Assembly (NCBI RefSeq): GCF_017352135.1
Contig: NZ_CP071454.1
Location: 1,302,501-1,366,500 of the forward strand
Origin: Rhizobium lentis
GTDB taxonomy: Bacteria; Pseudomonadota; Alphaproteobacteria; Rhizobiales; Rhizobiaceae
Reading direction: 5' to 3'
DNA length: 64,000 nucleotides
Shown here: positions 53,677 through 63,894 of the stretch, in pieces
Numbering within the stretch: the first letter of the stretch is position 1
Layout: each line of letters begins with the position of its first letter
The notes under the pieces: model-generated
What the model saw: the letters and a program-made list of their open reading frames with translations, nothing else
Databases searched by the model: none
What the model was told of the DNA's origin: nothing
Made by a program: the position numbers and the translations under genes

Positions 53677-54792
53677 TCACGCGATCCGGGCCTGTGTTTC
53701 CGGATCGAAGAACACGGCCTTGTCGAGGTTGAAGGCGAGGCGCGTGTGCTGGCCTGGAGCGATGCCGGCATCGGCGCGCAGGCGGGCGACGACCTCCTTG
53801 CCACCGAGCTTGGTGACGGCGAAGGTGTCGGAGCCGGCCGGTTCGACGACCTCGATCAGGCAGTCGCCTTCGGTCAGCGAGCGGGCATTGCGGTCGGCGC
53901 CGTCGGGGTCGGTCAGCGCCTCGGGGCGGATGCCGAAGATCACCTGCCGGCCGGCATAGGAGGAAAGGCCGTTGGCGCCTGTCGTGACGGGCAGCGTCAG
54001 CGGCGCGGCATTCGGCCGCTCGAGCGAGACGGCAAGACCGCCGGCGCCGTTTTCGACCGATGCCTTGACCAGGTTCATCGCCGGCGAACCCATGAAGTCG
54101 GCGACGAACATGTTGGCGGGATTGTTGTAGATCTCGGCCGGCGTGCCGAACTGCTGGACGATGCCGTCCTTCATCACGGCGATGCGGGTGGCGAGCGTCA
54201 TTGCCTCGATCTGGTCGTGGGTGACGTAGACGATGGTCTTGCCGGTCGCCTGGTGCAGCCTTTTGATCTCGATGCGCATGTCGACGCGGAGTTTCGCGTC
54301 GAGATTGGAGAGCGGCTCGTCGAACAGGAAGAGCTTGGGATCGCGCACCAGCGCCCGTCCCATGGCGACGCGCTGGCGCTGGCCGCCCGACAGCTGGCTC
54401 GGCTTGCGGTCAAGCAGATGGCCGATCTGCAGCACCTTGGCGACCTTGTCGATCGCCTGCTTGCGCTCCTCCGGCGGCACGCCGCGCATCTCCATGCCGA
54501 AGGCGATGTTGCCCGCCACCGTCATGTTCGGATAGAGCGCATAGGACTGGAACACCATGGCGATGTCGCGCTTGGAGGGATGCAGGCCGTTGACGGCGCG
54601 CCCGTCGATGCGGATATCGCCTGACGTGATCGTCTCCAGCCCGGCAATGGTGTTGAGCAGGGTCGACTTGCCGCAGCCGGACGGGCCGACCAGCACGAGA
54701 AAGCCGCCCTTTTCGAGTTCGAGATCGATACCCTTGAGGATGTCGACGGCGCCGAAGCGCTTTCTGAGGCCGGAGATTTCCAGGAAAGCCAT
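53677..54792 (-). CDS. Sugar ABC transporter ATP-binding protein (UgpC/MalK type)
   Basis: A 371-residue ATPase with [37 protein letters not shown] and VTHDQIEAMT, and a TOBE domain with FGIRPEAL. Last gene of the GtsABCD-like operon. Its 3' end contains a perfect 8-bp hairpin, CGATCCGG/CCGGATCG (53682-53707), and lies six bases from the convergent GH2 stop codon. Confidence 0.92.
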   Translation of the reverse strand: MAFLEISGLRKRFGAVDILKGIDLELEKGGFLVLVGPSGCGKSTLLNTIAGLETITSGDIRIDGRAVNGLHPSKRDIAMVFQSYALYPNMTVAGNIAFGMEMRGVPPEERKQAIDKVAKVLQIGHLLDRKPSQLSGGQRQRVAMGRALVRDPKLFLFDEPLSNLDAKLRVDMRIEIKRLHQATGKTIVYVTHDQIEAMTLATRIAVMKDGIVQQFGTPAEIYNNPANMFVADFMGSPAMNLVKASVENGAGGLAVSLERPNAAPLTLPVTTGANGLSSYAGRQVIFGIRPEALTDPDGADRNARSLTEGDCLIEVVEPAGSDTFAVTKLGGKEVVARLRADAGIAPGQHTRLAFNLDKAVFFDPETQARIA

Positions 54793-54795
54793 GGG

Positions 54796-55743
54796 TTACC
54801 CTTTGACTGCGCCCGCCATCAGGCCACGCACGAAGTAGCGGCCGGCGAGGATATAGACGATGAGCGTCGGAACGGCGGCGATCATCGCCGCCGCCATGTT
54901 GACATTGTATTCGACCACCCCGGTCGAGGTGTTGACGACATTGTTGAGCGCCACCGTCATCGGCATGGAGTCACCGGTGCCGGCATAGGCGGAAGCAAAC
55001 AGGAAGTCGTTCCAGATGTTGGTGAACTGGTAGATGACCGTGACAACGATGATCGGCAGCGAGTTCGGCAGCATGATGCGGCGGAAGATCTGGAAGAAGC
55101 TGGCACCATCGACCTGGGCAGCCTTGACCAGCTCGCTCGGAAAGGCCTCGTAGAAATTGCGGAAGAACAGCGTCGTGAAGCCGAGGCCATAGACGACGTG
55201 GACGAAGACCAGATTGACCGTCGAATTGCCGAAGCCGAAGTTCCAGCCGGTGGCGTTCTGCAGCGTCATGCCGAAGCGGCCGAGCGAACCGAGGATGGTG
55301 GCCATCGGCAGCAGCACCGACTGGAACGGGATGAAGCAGGCAAACAGCATCAGCCCGAACACCAGCGTATGGCCGGGAAAGCGCCACTTGGTCAGGACAT
55401 AGCCGTTGAGCGCGCCGAAGAAGGTGGAGATCGCCACGGCCGGCACCACCATCTTGATCGAGTTCCAGAAGTAGCCCTTGATGCCGGCGCAGGTCAGCCC
55501 GACGCAGGCTTCGCCCCAGGCCTTGACCCAGGGATCGAAGGTCGGCGACTGCGGCAGCGCCAGCATGTTGCCGCCCTGGATCTCGTCCATCGTCTTGAAC
55601 GAGGTGGTCAGCATGACGAAGAGCGGCATCAGGTAGAGGATGGCGAAGATCACCAGCAGGCCGTAGATGACGAGGCGGCCGATCCAGCGGGTGTTGCTGT
55701 TGCTATGCGACCCTTCGACCGTCGGAGAGGTGATCGCACTCAT
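54796..55743 (-). CDS. Sugar ABC transporter permease 2 (GtsC-like)
   Basis: A 315-residue MalG-type permease. First helix LVIYGLLVIFAILYLMPLFV, EAA-type loop VKAAQVDGASFFQIFRRIML near residue 215, C-terminus GRYFVRGLMAGAVKG. The periplasmic loop with paired Cys (EACVGLTCAG) is a feature of this glucose/mannose subfamily. Overlaps the preceding permease by ATGA. Confidence 0.91.
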   Translation of the reverse strand: MSAITSPTVEGSHSNSNTRWIGRLVIYGLLVIFAILYLMPLFVMLTTSFKTMDEIQGGNMLALPQSPTFDPWVKAWGEACVGLTCAGIKGYFWNSIKMVVPAVAISTFFGALNGYVLTKWRFPGHTLVFGLMLFACFIPFQSVLLPMATILGSLGRFGMTLQNATGWNFGFGNSTVNLVFVHVVYGLGFTTLFFRNFYEAFPSELVKAAQVDGASFFQIFRRIMLPNSLPIIVVTVIYQFTNIWNDFLFASAYAGTGDSMPMTVALNNVVNTSTGVVEYNVNMAAAMIAAVPTLIVYILAGRYFVRGLMAGAVKG

Positions 55744-56693
55744 CGGGCCTTCTCCTTCAGTTCGGAATAGAGATAGGGCACGATGATCGCCGAGATCGTC
55801 ATCAGCATGATGATGGCGCTGGCCGAGCCGACGGCCATCTCGTTGCGCTTGAAGGTGTATTCATACATGAAGTTGGACGGCAGCCAGGCCGAGCCGCCAG
55901 GCCCGCCCGAGGTCAGCGCCACCACCAGGTCGTAGGACTTGATCGCCATATGGGCGAGCACGATGAAGGCCGACAGGAAGATCGGCCGCAGCAGCGGGAT
56001 GACGATGCGGCGGTAGAGCTGCAAGGGCGAGGCGCCGTCGATCTGAGCCGCCTTCATGATCTCGCCGTCGATGCCGCGCAGACCGGCCAAAAACATCGCC
56101 ATGACGAAGCCGGACGCCTGCCAGACGCCGGCGATGACGACGGTGTAGATGACGAAGTCCTTGTTCTTGATCCAGTCGAAGTGGAAGCTCGTCCAGCCGA
56201 AGTGGTGCAGCGTCTGTTCGAGCCCGAGGCCGGGATCGAGGAACCACTTCCAGGCGACCCCGGTGACGATGAAGGACAGCGCCATCGGATAGAGGAAGAT
56301 CGGCCGCAGCAACCCCTCGCCGCGGATCTTCTGGTCGAGCAGGATGGCGAGCAGCAGGCCGAGTGCTAAACAGATGCCGACATAGAGGAAGCCGAAGATC
56401 GCCATGTTGGTGATCGAGGTGTACCAGGAGGACGGCGGGTCGCTTTCGAAGGTCCAGCGCCACAGCCGCTGATAGGCGCGCGCCCCGGTCAGCTGATAGG
56501 AGGGGAAGGTCTTGGAATTGGTGAACGACAGATAGGCCGTCCATACGATGAAGCCGTAGACGAAGATCAGCGTGATGACGAAGCTCGGCGCCAGCACGAT
56601 CTTCGGCAGCGCATCCTGCAGCCGGCTTCGAAGCGAGATCCCGCTCGCCTGCCCCGGCGTCAGAACCGGATCGGTGGTGGCAACTGTGCTCAT
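55740..56693 (-). CDS. Sugar ABC transporter permease 1 (GtsB-like)
   Basis: A 317-residue MalF-type permease with six helices (IVLAPSFVITLIFVYGFIVW first). The EAA-type loop MKAAQIDGASPLQLYRRIVI lies near residue 220. It overlaps the next permease and starts 113 bp after the binding-protein stop, beyond a stem-loop. Confidence 0.91.
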   Translation of the reverse strand: MSTVATTDPVLTPGQASGISLRSRLQDALPKIVLAPSFVITLIFVYGFIVWTAYLSFTNSKTFPSYQLTGARAYQRLWRWTFESDPPSSWYTSITNMAIFGFLYVGICLALGLLLAILLDQKIRGEGLLRPIFLYPMALSFIVTGVAWKWFLDPGLGLEQTLHHFGWTSFHFDWIKNKDFVIYTVVIAGVWQASGFVMAMFLAGLRGIDGEIMKAAQIDGASPLQLYRRIVIPLLRPIFLSAFIVLAHMAIKSYDLVVALTSGGPGGSAWLPSNFMYEYTFKRNEMAVGSASAIIMLMTISAIIVPYLYSELKEKAR

Positions 56694-56762
56694 GATATCA
56701 TCTCCCTTCCCGCAGGATCGGCCTTGCCGATCCGTCTCCGCCTGCTCGTCGCGGAGTCTGAC

Positions 56763-56788
56763 GCTTCCCCGCGAAGACGCGGGGAAGC
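56763..56788 (-). promoter_or_regulatory. Perfect stem-loop between binding-protein and permease genes
   Basis: GCTTCCCCGCG (56763-56773) pairs perfectly with CGCGGGGAAGC (56778-56788), an 11-bp stem with a 4-nt loop and no T-run. It lies 18 bases after the binding-protein stop codon and is probably a barrier to 3' exonucleases. Confidence 0.7.
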
Positions 56789-56806
56789 ATTGTCATCGGC
56801 CTCGTC

Positions 56807-58066
56807 TCAGCGGGCGTCGTCGATCGCCTGGACCAGCTGGGTCACGGCCTCGTCGGAGCTCTTGATCTGGCCGTGGACGAACTTCGAGACGACGTCCTTA
56901 TAGGCATTGGCGATCGCCGGAGGGGCGCCGTAACCCTGGGCCAGCGAACCGAACAGCGTGCCGCCCTCATTGGCCGCCTTCAGATCGGCGATGCCCTTCT
57001 TGCCGCAGGCGTCGAAGTCGGTGTCGGGAACGTCGGTGCGGGCCGGAACCGAACCCTTGACGACGTTGAAGGCCGACTGGAAGCTCTTCGACAGCGTCGC
57101 CGTCGCCAGCGCCACCTGGGCCGCCTTGCGGTCGTCGGGAACGTTGAACATGCCGAACATGTCGGAGTTGTAGATGACGCTGCCGTCGGTGCCGGGGAAG
57201 CGGTAGCACAGGAAGTCGGTATCCGGCGTCTTCTTGGCGGCGACGAATTCGCCCTTGGCCCAGTCGCCCATCACCTGCACCAGCGCGTCACCCTTGATGA
57301 CCATGGCGGTCGCCAGGTTCCAGTCGCGGCCGGAGAAGTTCGGATCGACATATTTGACGATCTTGGCGAGGTTGTCGAAGGACTTCTTCATCGTCTCCGA
57401 CTTCAGCGCTTCCTCGTCGAGGTCGTTGAAGGCCTTCTTGTAGAATTCCGGCCCGCCGGTCGACAGCACGATGGAATCGAACATCGTCGCTTCCTGCCAG
57501 TTCTGGCCGCCGAGCGCCAACGGGATGACGCCGGCAGCCTTCGCCTTGTCGAGCAGCGCGATCAGGTCGTCGAAGGTCTTCGGCTCACTGCCGCCGATCT
57601 TGTCCATGACAGCCTTGTTGATCCACAGCCAGTTGACCGAATGCACGTTGACCGGGGCTGCGACCCACTTGCCGTCATAGACGGAGAACTTCTGCAGTGC
57701 CGCCGGCACCGACTTGTCCCAGCCTTCCTTCTTGGCCGTCTCCGTCAGGTCGCCCATGACGCCGGCCTCAGCATAATCGAGCACCGTATACCCGAGCATC
57801 TGCGAGGCCGTCGGATAGGTACCGGCCGCCACCATCGCCTTCAGCGCCGTCATCGCCGCATCACCGCCGCCGCCGGCCACCGGCACGTCCTTCCAGGCAA
57901 AGCCCTCCTTCGACAGATCCTCCTTCAACACATTCAAGGCCGCCGCCTCGCCGCCTGACGTCCACCAGTGCAGCATCTGCACTTCCTTGACGTCAGCGGC
58001 CTCAGCCGCACCCACACCAGCCAGCATCACGACAGCAATCGCCGCCGAGCTTAAAAACTTGCGCAT
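56807..58066 (-). CDS. Sugar ABC transporter binding protein (GtsA-like, glucose/mannose type)
   Basis: A 419-residue family 1 binding protein with a signal peptide [20 protein letters not shown] ending at AEA. The mature start [20 protein letters not shown] and [20 protein letters not shown] match GtsA glucose-binding proteins of pseudomonads; [20 protein letters not shown] and GDWAKGEF also fit. GGAGG site six bases before the ATG. Probable ligands are glucose and mannose. A divergent LacI regulator with two operators controls it. Confidence 0.88.
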   Translation of the reverse strand: MRKFLSSAAIAVVMLAGVGAAEAADVKEVQMLHWWTSGGEAAALNVLKEDLSKEGFAWKDVPVAGGGGDAAMTALKAMVAAGTYPTASQMLGYTVLDYAEAGVMGDLTETAKKEGWDKSVPAALQKFSVYDGKWVAAPVNVHSVNWLWINKAVMDKIGGSEPKTFDDLIALLDKAKAAGVIPLALGGQNWQEATMFDSIVLSTGGPEFYKKAFNDLDEEALKSETMKKSFDNLAKIVKYVDPNFSGRDWNLATAMVIKGDALVQVMGDWAKGEFVAAKKTPDTDFLCYRFPGTDGSVIYNSDMFGMFNVPDDRKAAQVALATATLSKSFQSAFNVVKGSVPARTDVPDTDFDACGKKGIADLKAANEGGTLFGSLAQGYGAPPAIANAYKDVVSKFVHGQIKSSDEAVTQLVQAIDDAR

Positions 58067-58173
58067 GAATTTCCTCCCATTTGAAGTTCGGCGGCCGGCC
58101 CTCCCAGCCGCCTGATGCTTCCCGCTATGACAGCGGGCAACACACAGCCGCGCTCCTCTGCGCGGTTGACAAT

Positions 58174-58307
58174 TTAAAACGTTATAAGGCCTTGGTCGTC
58201 AAGCCCTTTCTCGACTCCCGAGAAAAATATGATTTTTCGATAAAAGCCTGAAATTCAATAATATTTTCAAGATCGATAATAAGCGTAAAAAATTTAAAAC
58301 GTTTTCA
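58174..58307. promoter_or_regulatory. Two LacI-type operators (AACGTT core) in the divergent promoter
   Basis: Site A is TTAAAACGTTATAA at 58174-58187 and site B is TTAAAACGTTTTCA at 58294-58307. Both centre on CG with the same left half, as expected for LacI-family sites, and they are 120 bp apart, one near each gene. DNA looping or independent repression of both divergent genes is possible. The region between is AT-rich. Confidence 0.65.
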
Positions 58308-58338
58308 TTCGCCGGTTGCACGGGGGATTCGTCATGGT

Positions 58339-59427
58339 ATGGTATCGGGCAATTCGAGCATGGAATGCCACAGAGTGACTGAACCGTCCCGGCCGCAACG
58401 CGGCGAACATCTTGACGCCACCCACAGGCGCGGCAAGCCGACCTTGCGAACGATCGCCACGATCGCCAGCCTTGCTGTAACGACCGTGTCAAGGGCGCTC
58501 TCCGATGCCCCGCAGATCTCGCTTGAGACCCGCCAGCGTGTGCACCGCATTGCGCGCGAAATCGGCTATCTTCCGGATCGAGCCGCCCAGCGCCTGAAGA
58601 CCGGCCGCACCAATGTCATCGCCATCCTGCTCGATCCGCACGAGGAGGTGGTCGGCTTCAGCACCTCGATCATGTACGGCATCGCCAAGGCTCTCAAAGA
58701 GACTTCCTATCATCTCGTCGTCGCCCCGAACTTCCTGTCGACCACCAATGTCGAGGCCGCCGAATACATTATTCGCAATCACCTCGCCGACGGGCTGATC
58801 TTCACCCGCACCGAACCGCTCGATGCCCGCGTCCGCGTGCTGCTCGAATCCGGCTTTCCGTTCATCTGTCACGGCCGCACCGAGTTTTCGACGCCGCACC
58901 CCTATGTCGACTACGACAACTTCAGCTTTGCCTATGAAGCCACCCGCCGGCTGATCGCCAAGGGCCGCACAAAGGTGGCGGTGATCCTGCCGCCGAAACG
59001 GCTGACCTTCTGCCAGCATATCCTGCACGGCTTCATGACCGCGGTGCGGGAGGCAGGTGTTGCCTATGAGATTCCGGAGGCGGTCGATCTCGACACGTCG
59101 GCCGGCGAGCTGCGCGACTTCATCTGCAGCCGCGCCGTTGCCCCCGAAGCTCCCGATGGTTTCATCTGCCCCGGCGAAGTATCGGCGCTCGCGGTCATCA
59201 GCGGCATGAGCGATGTCGGCAGCACATTGGCTATCGATTACGATATCGTCGCCAAGGAGACGTCCCGCCTTCTCACCCAGCTGCAGCCGGAGGTCGACAC
59301 GATCCACGAAGACCTGACGGCCGCCGGCGAGCATCTAGGGCGCATGCTGCTGCAGCGCATCAACAATATGGACGCCGAGAACCTGCATCTCCTGCTGCCG
59401 CCACAAATCAACTTTCCGATCGCTTAG
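58339..59427 (+). CDS. LacI-family regulator of the GtsABCD-like operon
   Basis: A LacI regulator of up to 362 residues. Headpiece TLRTIATIASLAVTTVSRAL, hinge LPDRAAQRLKTGRTNVIAIL, effector domain with YVDYDNFSFAYEATRRLIAK. The N-terminus is uncertain: ATG 58339 and 58360 and GTG 58375 are possible, none with a strong ribosome-binding site, and the first ~30 residues lie outside the family fold. Divergent from the binding-protein gene. Confidence 0.88.
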   Translation: MVSGNSSMECHRVTEPSRPQRGEHLDATHRRGKPTLRTIATIASLAVTTVSRALSDAPQISLETRQRVHRIAREIGYLPDRAAQRLKTGRTNVIAILLDPHEEVVGFSTSIMYGIAKALKETSYHLVVAPNFLSTTNVEAAEYIIRNHLADGLIFTRTEPLDARVRVLLESGFPFICHGRTEFSTPHPYVDYDNFSFAYEATRRLIAKGRTKVAVILPPKRLTFCQHILHGFMTAVREAGVAYEIPEAVDLDTSAGELRDFICSRAVAPEAPDGFICPGEVSALAVISGMSDVGSTLAIDYDIVAKETSRLLTQLQPEVDTIHEDLTAAGEHLGRMLLQRINNMDAENLHLLLPPQINFPIA

Positions 59428-59582
59428 CCCCAGGCGGCGCGTGAACTACGTTTAGCGAGCGCGATTTGCCTGAAGTGCCGCGCCAGACGGGCATGGACGC
59501 TGCGGCACCTTAGGTTGCGGCATAATTTATTCGAAAATCGGTTCCGCTTTGCCGAATTATGCAGTAAAAGCGCGCGCGTAAT

Positions 59583-59613
59583 CCGGTCGCAGCCCACCCG
59601 GTCAAAACAAGGG
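59583..59613 (+). ncRNA. preQ1-I riboswitch upstream of queC
   Basis: A compact H-type pseudoknot candidate. CCGG (59583-59586) pairs with CCGG (59598-59601) as P1; the loop begins with TCGCAG; the A-rich tail CAAAACAAGG (59603-59612) ends in the GGG that serves as the queC ribosome-binding site 10 bases before the ATG. GGTCGCAG and CAAAACAAGG match the Thermoanaerobacter preQ1-I aptamer as I recall it. Binding of preQ1 would hide the GGG and block translation of the queuosine genes. Confidence 0.82.
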
Positions 59614-59623
59614 AATCCAAAAT

Positions 59624-60334
59624 ATGAAAACCATCGTCGTCTGCTCCGGCGGACTCGACTCCGTTTCGCTTGCCCACAGAATGGCAGCGGAAGAACAGCT
59701 TATCGGCCTTGTTTCCTTCGATTACGGCCAGCGGCATCGCAAGGAACTCGAATTTGCCGCAAAATGTGCCGCACGCCTTGCTGTTCCGCATCACATCATC
59801 GACATTGCCGCCATCGGCGGCCACCTCAGCGGATCGGCTCTGACCGACAATGTCGAGGTCCCCGACGGCCATTACGCCGAGGAAACCATGAAGGCCACCG
59901 TGGTGCCGAACCGCAATGCCATCATGCTGGCGATCGCCTTCGGCTTGGCGGCTGCGCAAAAGGCGGATGCCGTTGCTGTCGCCGTCCATGGCGGCGATCA
60001 CTTCATCTATCCGGACTGTCGGCCGGGCTTCATCGAGGCCTTCCAGCGCATGCAGGACCAAGCGCTGGATGGTTATGCCAGCGTCAAACTGCTCGCCCCC
60101 TATGTCGAGGTCTCCAAGGCGGCGATTGTCACCGACGGTGCGAAACATGAGACACCCTTCGCAGAGACCTGGTCCTGCTACAAGGGCGGCAGGCTCCACT
60201 GCGGACGCTGTGGAACCTGCGTCGAACGCCGCGAGGCATTCCATCTTGCAGGTGTCGCCGATCCGACGGAATATGAAGACCGCGACTTCTGGAAAGCGGC
60301 CGTATCGCAATATACAGCCGCGGAGGTGCGTTGA
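59624..60334 (+). CDS. queC: 7-cyano-7-deazaguanine synthase
   Basis: A 236-residue QueC that converts 7-carboxy-7-deazaguanine to preQ0 with ATP and ammonia in queuosine synthesis. PP-loop ATP motif CSGGLDSVSLAH, NRNAIMLAIAFG, GGDHFIYPDCRPGF, and the zinc cysteines CYKGGRLHCGRCGTC. It is the first gene of queCDE, overlapping queD by TGATG. Confidence 0.96.
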   Translation: MKTIVVCSGGLDSVSLAHRMAAEEQLIGLVSFDYGQRHRKELEFAAKCAARLAVPHHIIDIAAIGGHLSGSALTDNVEVPDGHYAEETMKATVVPNRNAIMLAIAFGLAAAQKADAVAVAVHGGDHFIYPDCRPGFIEAFQRMQDQALDGYASVKLLAPYVEVSKAAIVTDGAKHETPFAETWSCYKGGRLHCGRCGTCVERREAFHLAGVADPTEYEDRDFWKAAVSQYTAAEVR

Positions 60335-60690
60335 TGTACCGCATCACCAAGGAGTTTCACCTCTCCGCCTCGCATCAGCTGGATCACCTGCCCATCGACC
60401 ATCAATGCGCCCGGCTCCACGGCCACAACTATGTCGTCGTTGTCGAACTGTCTGCCGAAACCCTCAATGATGACGGCTTCGTTCGCGACTATCACGACCT
60501 CTCGCCGCTCAAGCGCTATATCGACAATACTCTCGATCATCGCCACCTGAACGAGGTGTTCGGCCATTCGAAAGTCACCTCCGAGTTCCTGGCCAAGCAC
60601 TTCTACGACTGGTGCAAGCAGCGCTTCCCTGAGACCTCGTCTGTCCGCGTCAGCGAGACGCCGAAGACCTGGGCGGAGTACAGGCCGTGA
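60334..60690 (+). CDS. queD: 6-carboxy-5,6,7,8-tetrahydropterin synthase
   Basis: A 118-residue QueD. Zinc-binding histidines in SASHQL and LHGHNY, catalytic Cys in HQCARLHGH, and DHRHLNE. It turns dihydroneopterin triphosphate into carboxytetrahydropterin, the first step after GTP cyclohydrolase. ATG 60334 overlaps the queC stop codon; its own stop overlaps the queE GTG (GTGA). Confidence 0.95.
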   Translation: MYRITKEFHLSASHQLDHLPIDHQCARLHGHNYVVVVELSAETLNDDGFVRDYHDLSPLKRYIDNTLDHRHLNEVFGHSKVTSEFLAKHFYDWCKQRFPETSSVRVSETPKTWAEYRP

Positions 60691-61415
60691 GCACTGATAC
60701 CATTCGCATCAGCGAGATCTTCGGCCCGACGATACAGGGCGAAGGCGCATTGATCGGGTTGCCGACCGTGTTCGTCAGGACGGGCGGCTGTGATTACCGC
60801 TGCTCCTGGTGCGACAGCCTTCATGCGGTCGACAGCGCCTTCCGGGATCAATGGATGCCGATGTCCGTCGAGGCGATCTGGCAGGAGGTCACAAGACTTT
60901 CCGGAAACAGGCCACTGACGGTTTCCCTTTCTGGGGGCAATCCCGCTATCCAGCCCCTGGGGCCGCTGATCGAACTCGGTCATTCCGAGGGGTATCGCTT
61001 CGCGCTGGAAACCCAGGGAAGTGTGGCGCGGAACTGGTTTCGCGATCTCGATGTCCTCGTGTTGAGCCCCAAGCCGCCGTCGAGCGGGATGCAAACCGAT
61101 TGGGGTGAGATCGATGACTGTCTTCGGCTTTCAGCCGGCGGGCCGGAGATCGCACTGAAGATCGTGGTTTTCGACGATGTTGATTATGCATTTGCGCGCG
61201 AGGTGGGCCAGCGCTACCCTGATATTCCCCTGTACCTTCAGCCGGGCAACCATACACCGCCGCCGCCCGAAGACGACGACGCGCGCATCGATATCGACGG
61301 CGTGATGGATCGCATGCAATGGCTCGTCGAGAAGGTGACGGCCGACCAATGGTTTGCGCCGCGCGTCCTGCCGCAGCTGCACGTGCTGCTTTGGGGAAAC
61401 AAACGAGGCGTCTAA
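60687..61415 (+). CDS. queE: 7-carboxy-7-deazaguanine synthase
   Basis: A 242-residue radical SAM enzyme. The cluster-binding Cys are C35, C39 and C42 in [26 protein letters not shown] and [13 protein letters not shown] are the family hallmarks. GTG start inside the end of queD. It contracts the tetrahydropterin ring to carboxydeazaguanine. Convergent with the cyclase gene, six bases away. Confidence 0.95.
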   Translation: MSTDTIRISEIFGPTIQGEGALIGLPTVFVRTGGCDYRCSWCDSLHAVDSAFRDQWMPMSVEAIWQEVTRLSGNRPLTVSLSGGNPAIQPLGPLIELGHSEGYRFALETQGSVARNWFRDLDVLVLSPKPPSSGMQTDWGEIDDCLRLSAGGPEIALKIVVFDDVDYAFAREVGQRYPDIPLYLQPGNHTPPPPEDDDARIDIDGVMDRMQWLVEKVTADQWFAPRVLPQLHVLLWGNKRGV

Positions 61416-61421
61416 ATTCGT

Positions 61422-62645
61422 CTACCGTTCCGGAAAAGCGAAGACGTCGACAGGCTCTCCGAGCCCACGCAGCGGGAAGGTGCCGAGGCTGTCCATGTCT
61501 TTCGCGCAGCCCGCCATTTCCACGAAGGCCCGCGACAGGAGCACCGGACGTTTGACCTCCTTGGTCAGGCTTTCCAGCCGCGACGCGACATTGACCGCCG
61601 GGCCGATGACGGTGAAATCAAGCCGCCGGCGCGAGCCGATATTGCCGTACATGACATCGCCGACATGCACACCGACGCCGTAGCGCAGCGGCTCGCGCCC
61701 CGTGCGCAGATGCTCTTCGTTCAACTCGGCCATTGACGCCTGCCCTTCGCGGATCGCCTGCAGCAGATCGAGGCAGGCCGTCTCCTTGGCCAATGGGAAG
61801 ATCGCCAGCAGGCCGTCTCCCATGAACTTCAGGATTTCCCCGCCATGCCGTTCGATCGGGTCCGACATGGCGTCGAAATAGTCGTTCAGCAGATGGATGA
61901 CATCGTCGCGCGGCCAGAGATCCGAGATCGCCGTGAAATCGCGCAGATCGCAGATCATGATGGCCGCGCCGACGGTCGCGCCGCTGCCGCGCGTCGTGAC
62001 ACCCGAAAGGATATGCTCGCTCGCATGCGGTCCGACATAGGTCTGCAGCAGCGTCCGTGCCATGATGTTCTTCAGCCTGATCTCGCTGACGAGGGTCAGC
62101 GCCGGCAGGAGATCGCGCAGGAAATCGGTATGCTCGCTCGTAAAGCCACCCGGACGGGATGTGGAAAATGTCGCGACGTGGCGCTTGCCGAAAGTATGCT
62201 CGATCGGCCAGGCAATGTACTCCGTAAGACCCTCGTCTCGCAGCTCCTGAAAGAAAGGATCCTCGTCGGCGTCGGCAGTGCCTTCCAGTCGCCGGCGCAC
62301 CTCCTCCGCCCCCTGGTGGATCGCGTTGACCGGACTCTTCAGGAACTCCGGCGTGGTTTCGACACCATAGGCGAATGTGTTGATTTTCGCTTCCGTCATG
62401 CCCTCCTTCCAGAGGATGCGGGCGCCGATCCATTGCGGATGATTCGTCCTGAAATGCAGCGTCGCGCGCGCCACCGGTACCCCTGCGGCCAACAGCTTCT
62501 CGCACATTGCCACCAGGATGTTGTCGATGAAGCGCTCGCCGCGCGTCTCGTTCACCAGCCAGTCGAGGATCCGCCTCCGGCGGATCGGCCAGGCGCCGTC
62601 GTTCGTTTCAACCACAGCCCCGGTCTTGTTCAAAAAAGAGGACAT
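61422..62645 (-). CDS. Class III adenylate cyclase with N-terminal sensor domain
   Basis: A 407-residue soluble cyclase. Residues about 20-210 form a GAF-like sensor region (ERFIDNILVAMCEKLLAAGV, RFRTNHPQWIG-like sequence). The catalytic domain has metal Asp in IMICDLRDFT and FMGDGLLAIF, adenine-specifying Lys in EILKFMGDG and Asp in RRLDFTVIGPAVN, and Asn/Arg in VNVASRLE, so it looks active. The start at 62645 (MSSFLNKTG) is likely; 62669 is an alternative. Confidence 0.88.
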   Translation of the reverse strand: MSSFLNKTGAVVETNDGAWPIRRRRILDWLVNETRGERFIDNILVAMCEKLLAAGVPVARATLHFRTNHPQWIGARILWKEGMTEAKINTFAYGVETTPEFLKSPVNAIHQGAEEVRRRLEGTADADEDPFFQELRDEGLTEYIAWPIEHTFGKRHVATFSTSRPGGFTSEHTDFLRDLLPALTLVSEIRLKNIMARTLLQTYVGPHASEHILSGVTTRGSGATVGAAIMICDLRDFTAISDLWPRDDVIHLLNDYFDAMSDPIERHGGEILKFMGDGLLAIFPLAKETACLDLLQAIREGQASMAELNEEHLRTGREPLRYGVGVHVGDVMYGNIGSRRRLDFTVIGPAVNVASRLESLTKEVKRPVLLSRAFVEMAGCAKDMDSLGTFPLRGLGEPVDVFAFPER

Positions 62646-62745
62646 CGAAACCCCACTACGCCGCATCACCGGCGGATATCGAATTCAGTTTCCGTGAATG
62701 TGGTCGATGGCGAAGCAAATGATAAGGGGAGACTGCAATTAAGTC

Positions 62746-63863
<1,118 letters not shown>

Positions 63864-63894
63864 ATTTGCTCCAAGGCTCGCGGCCGAAATCAAA

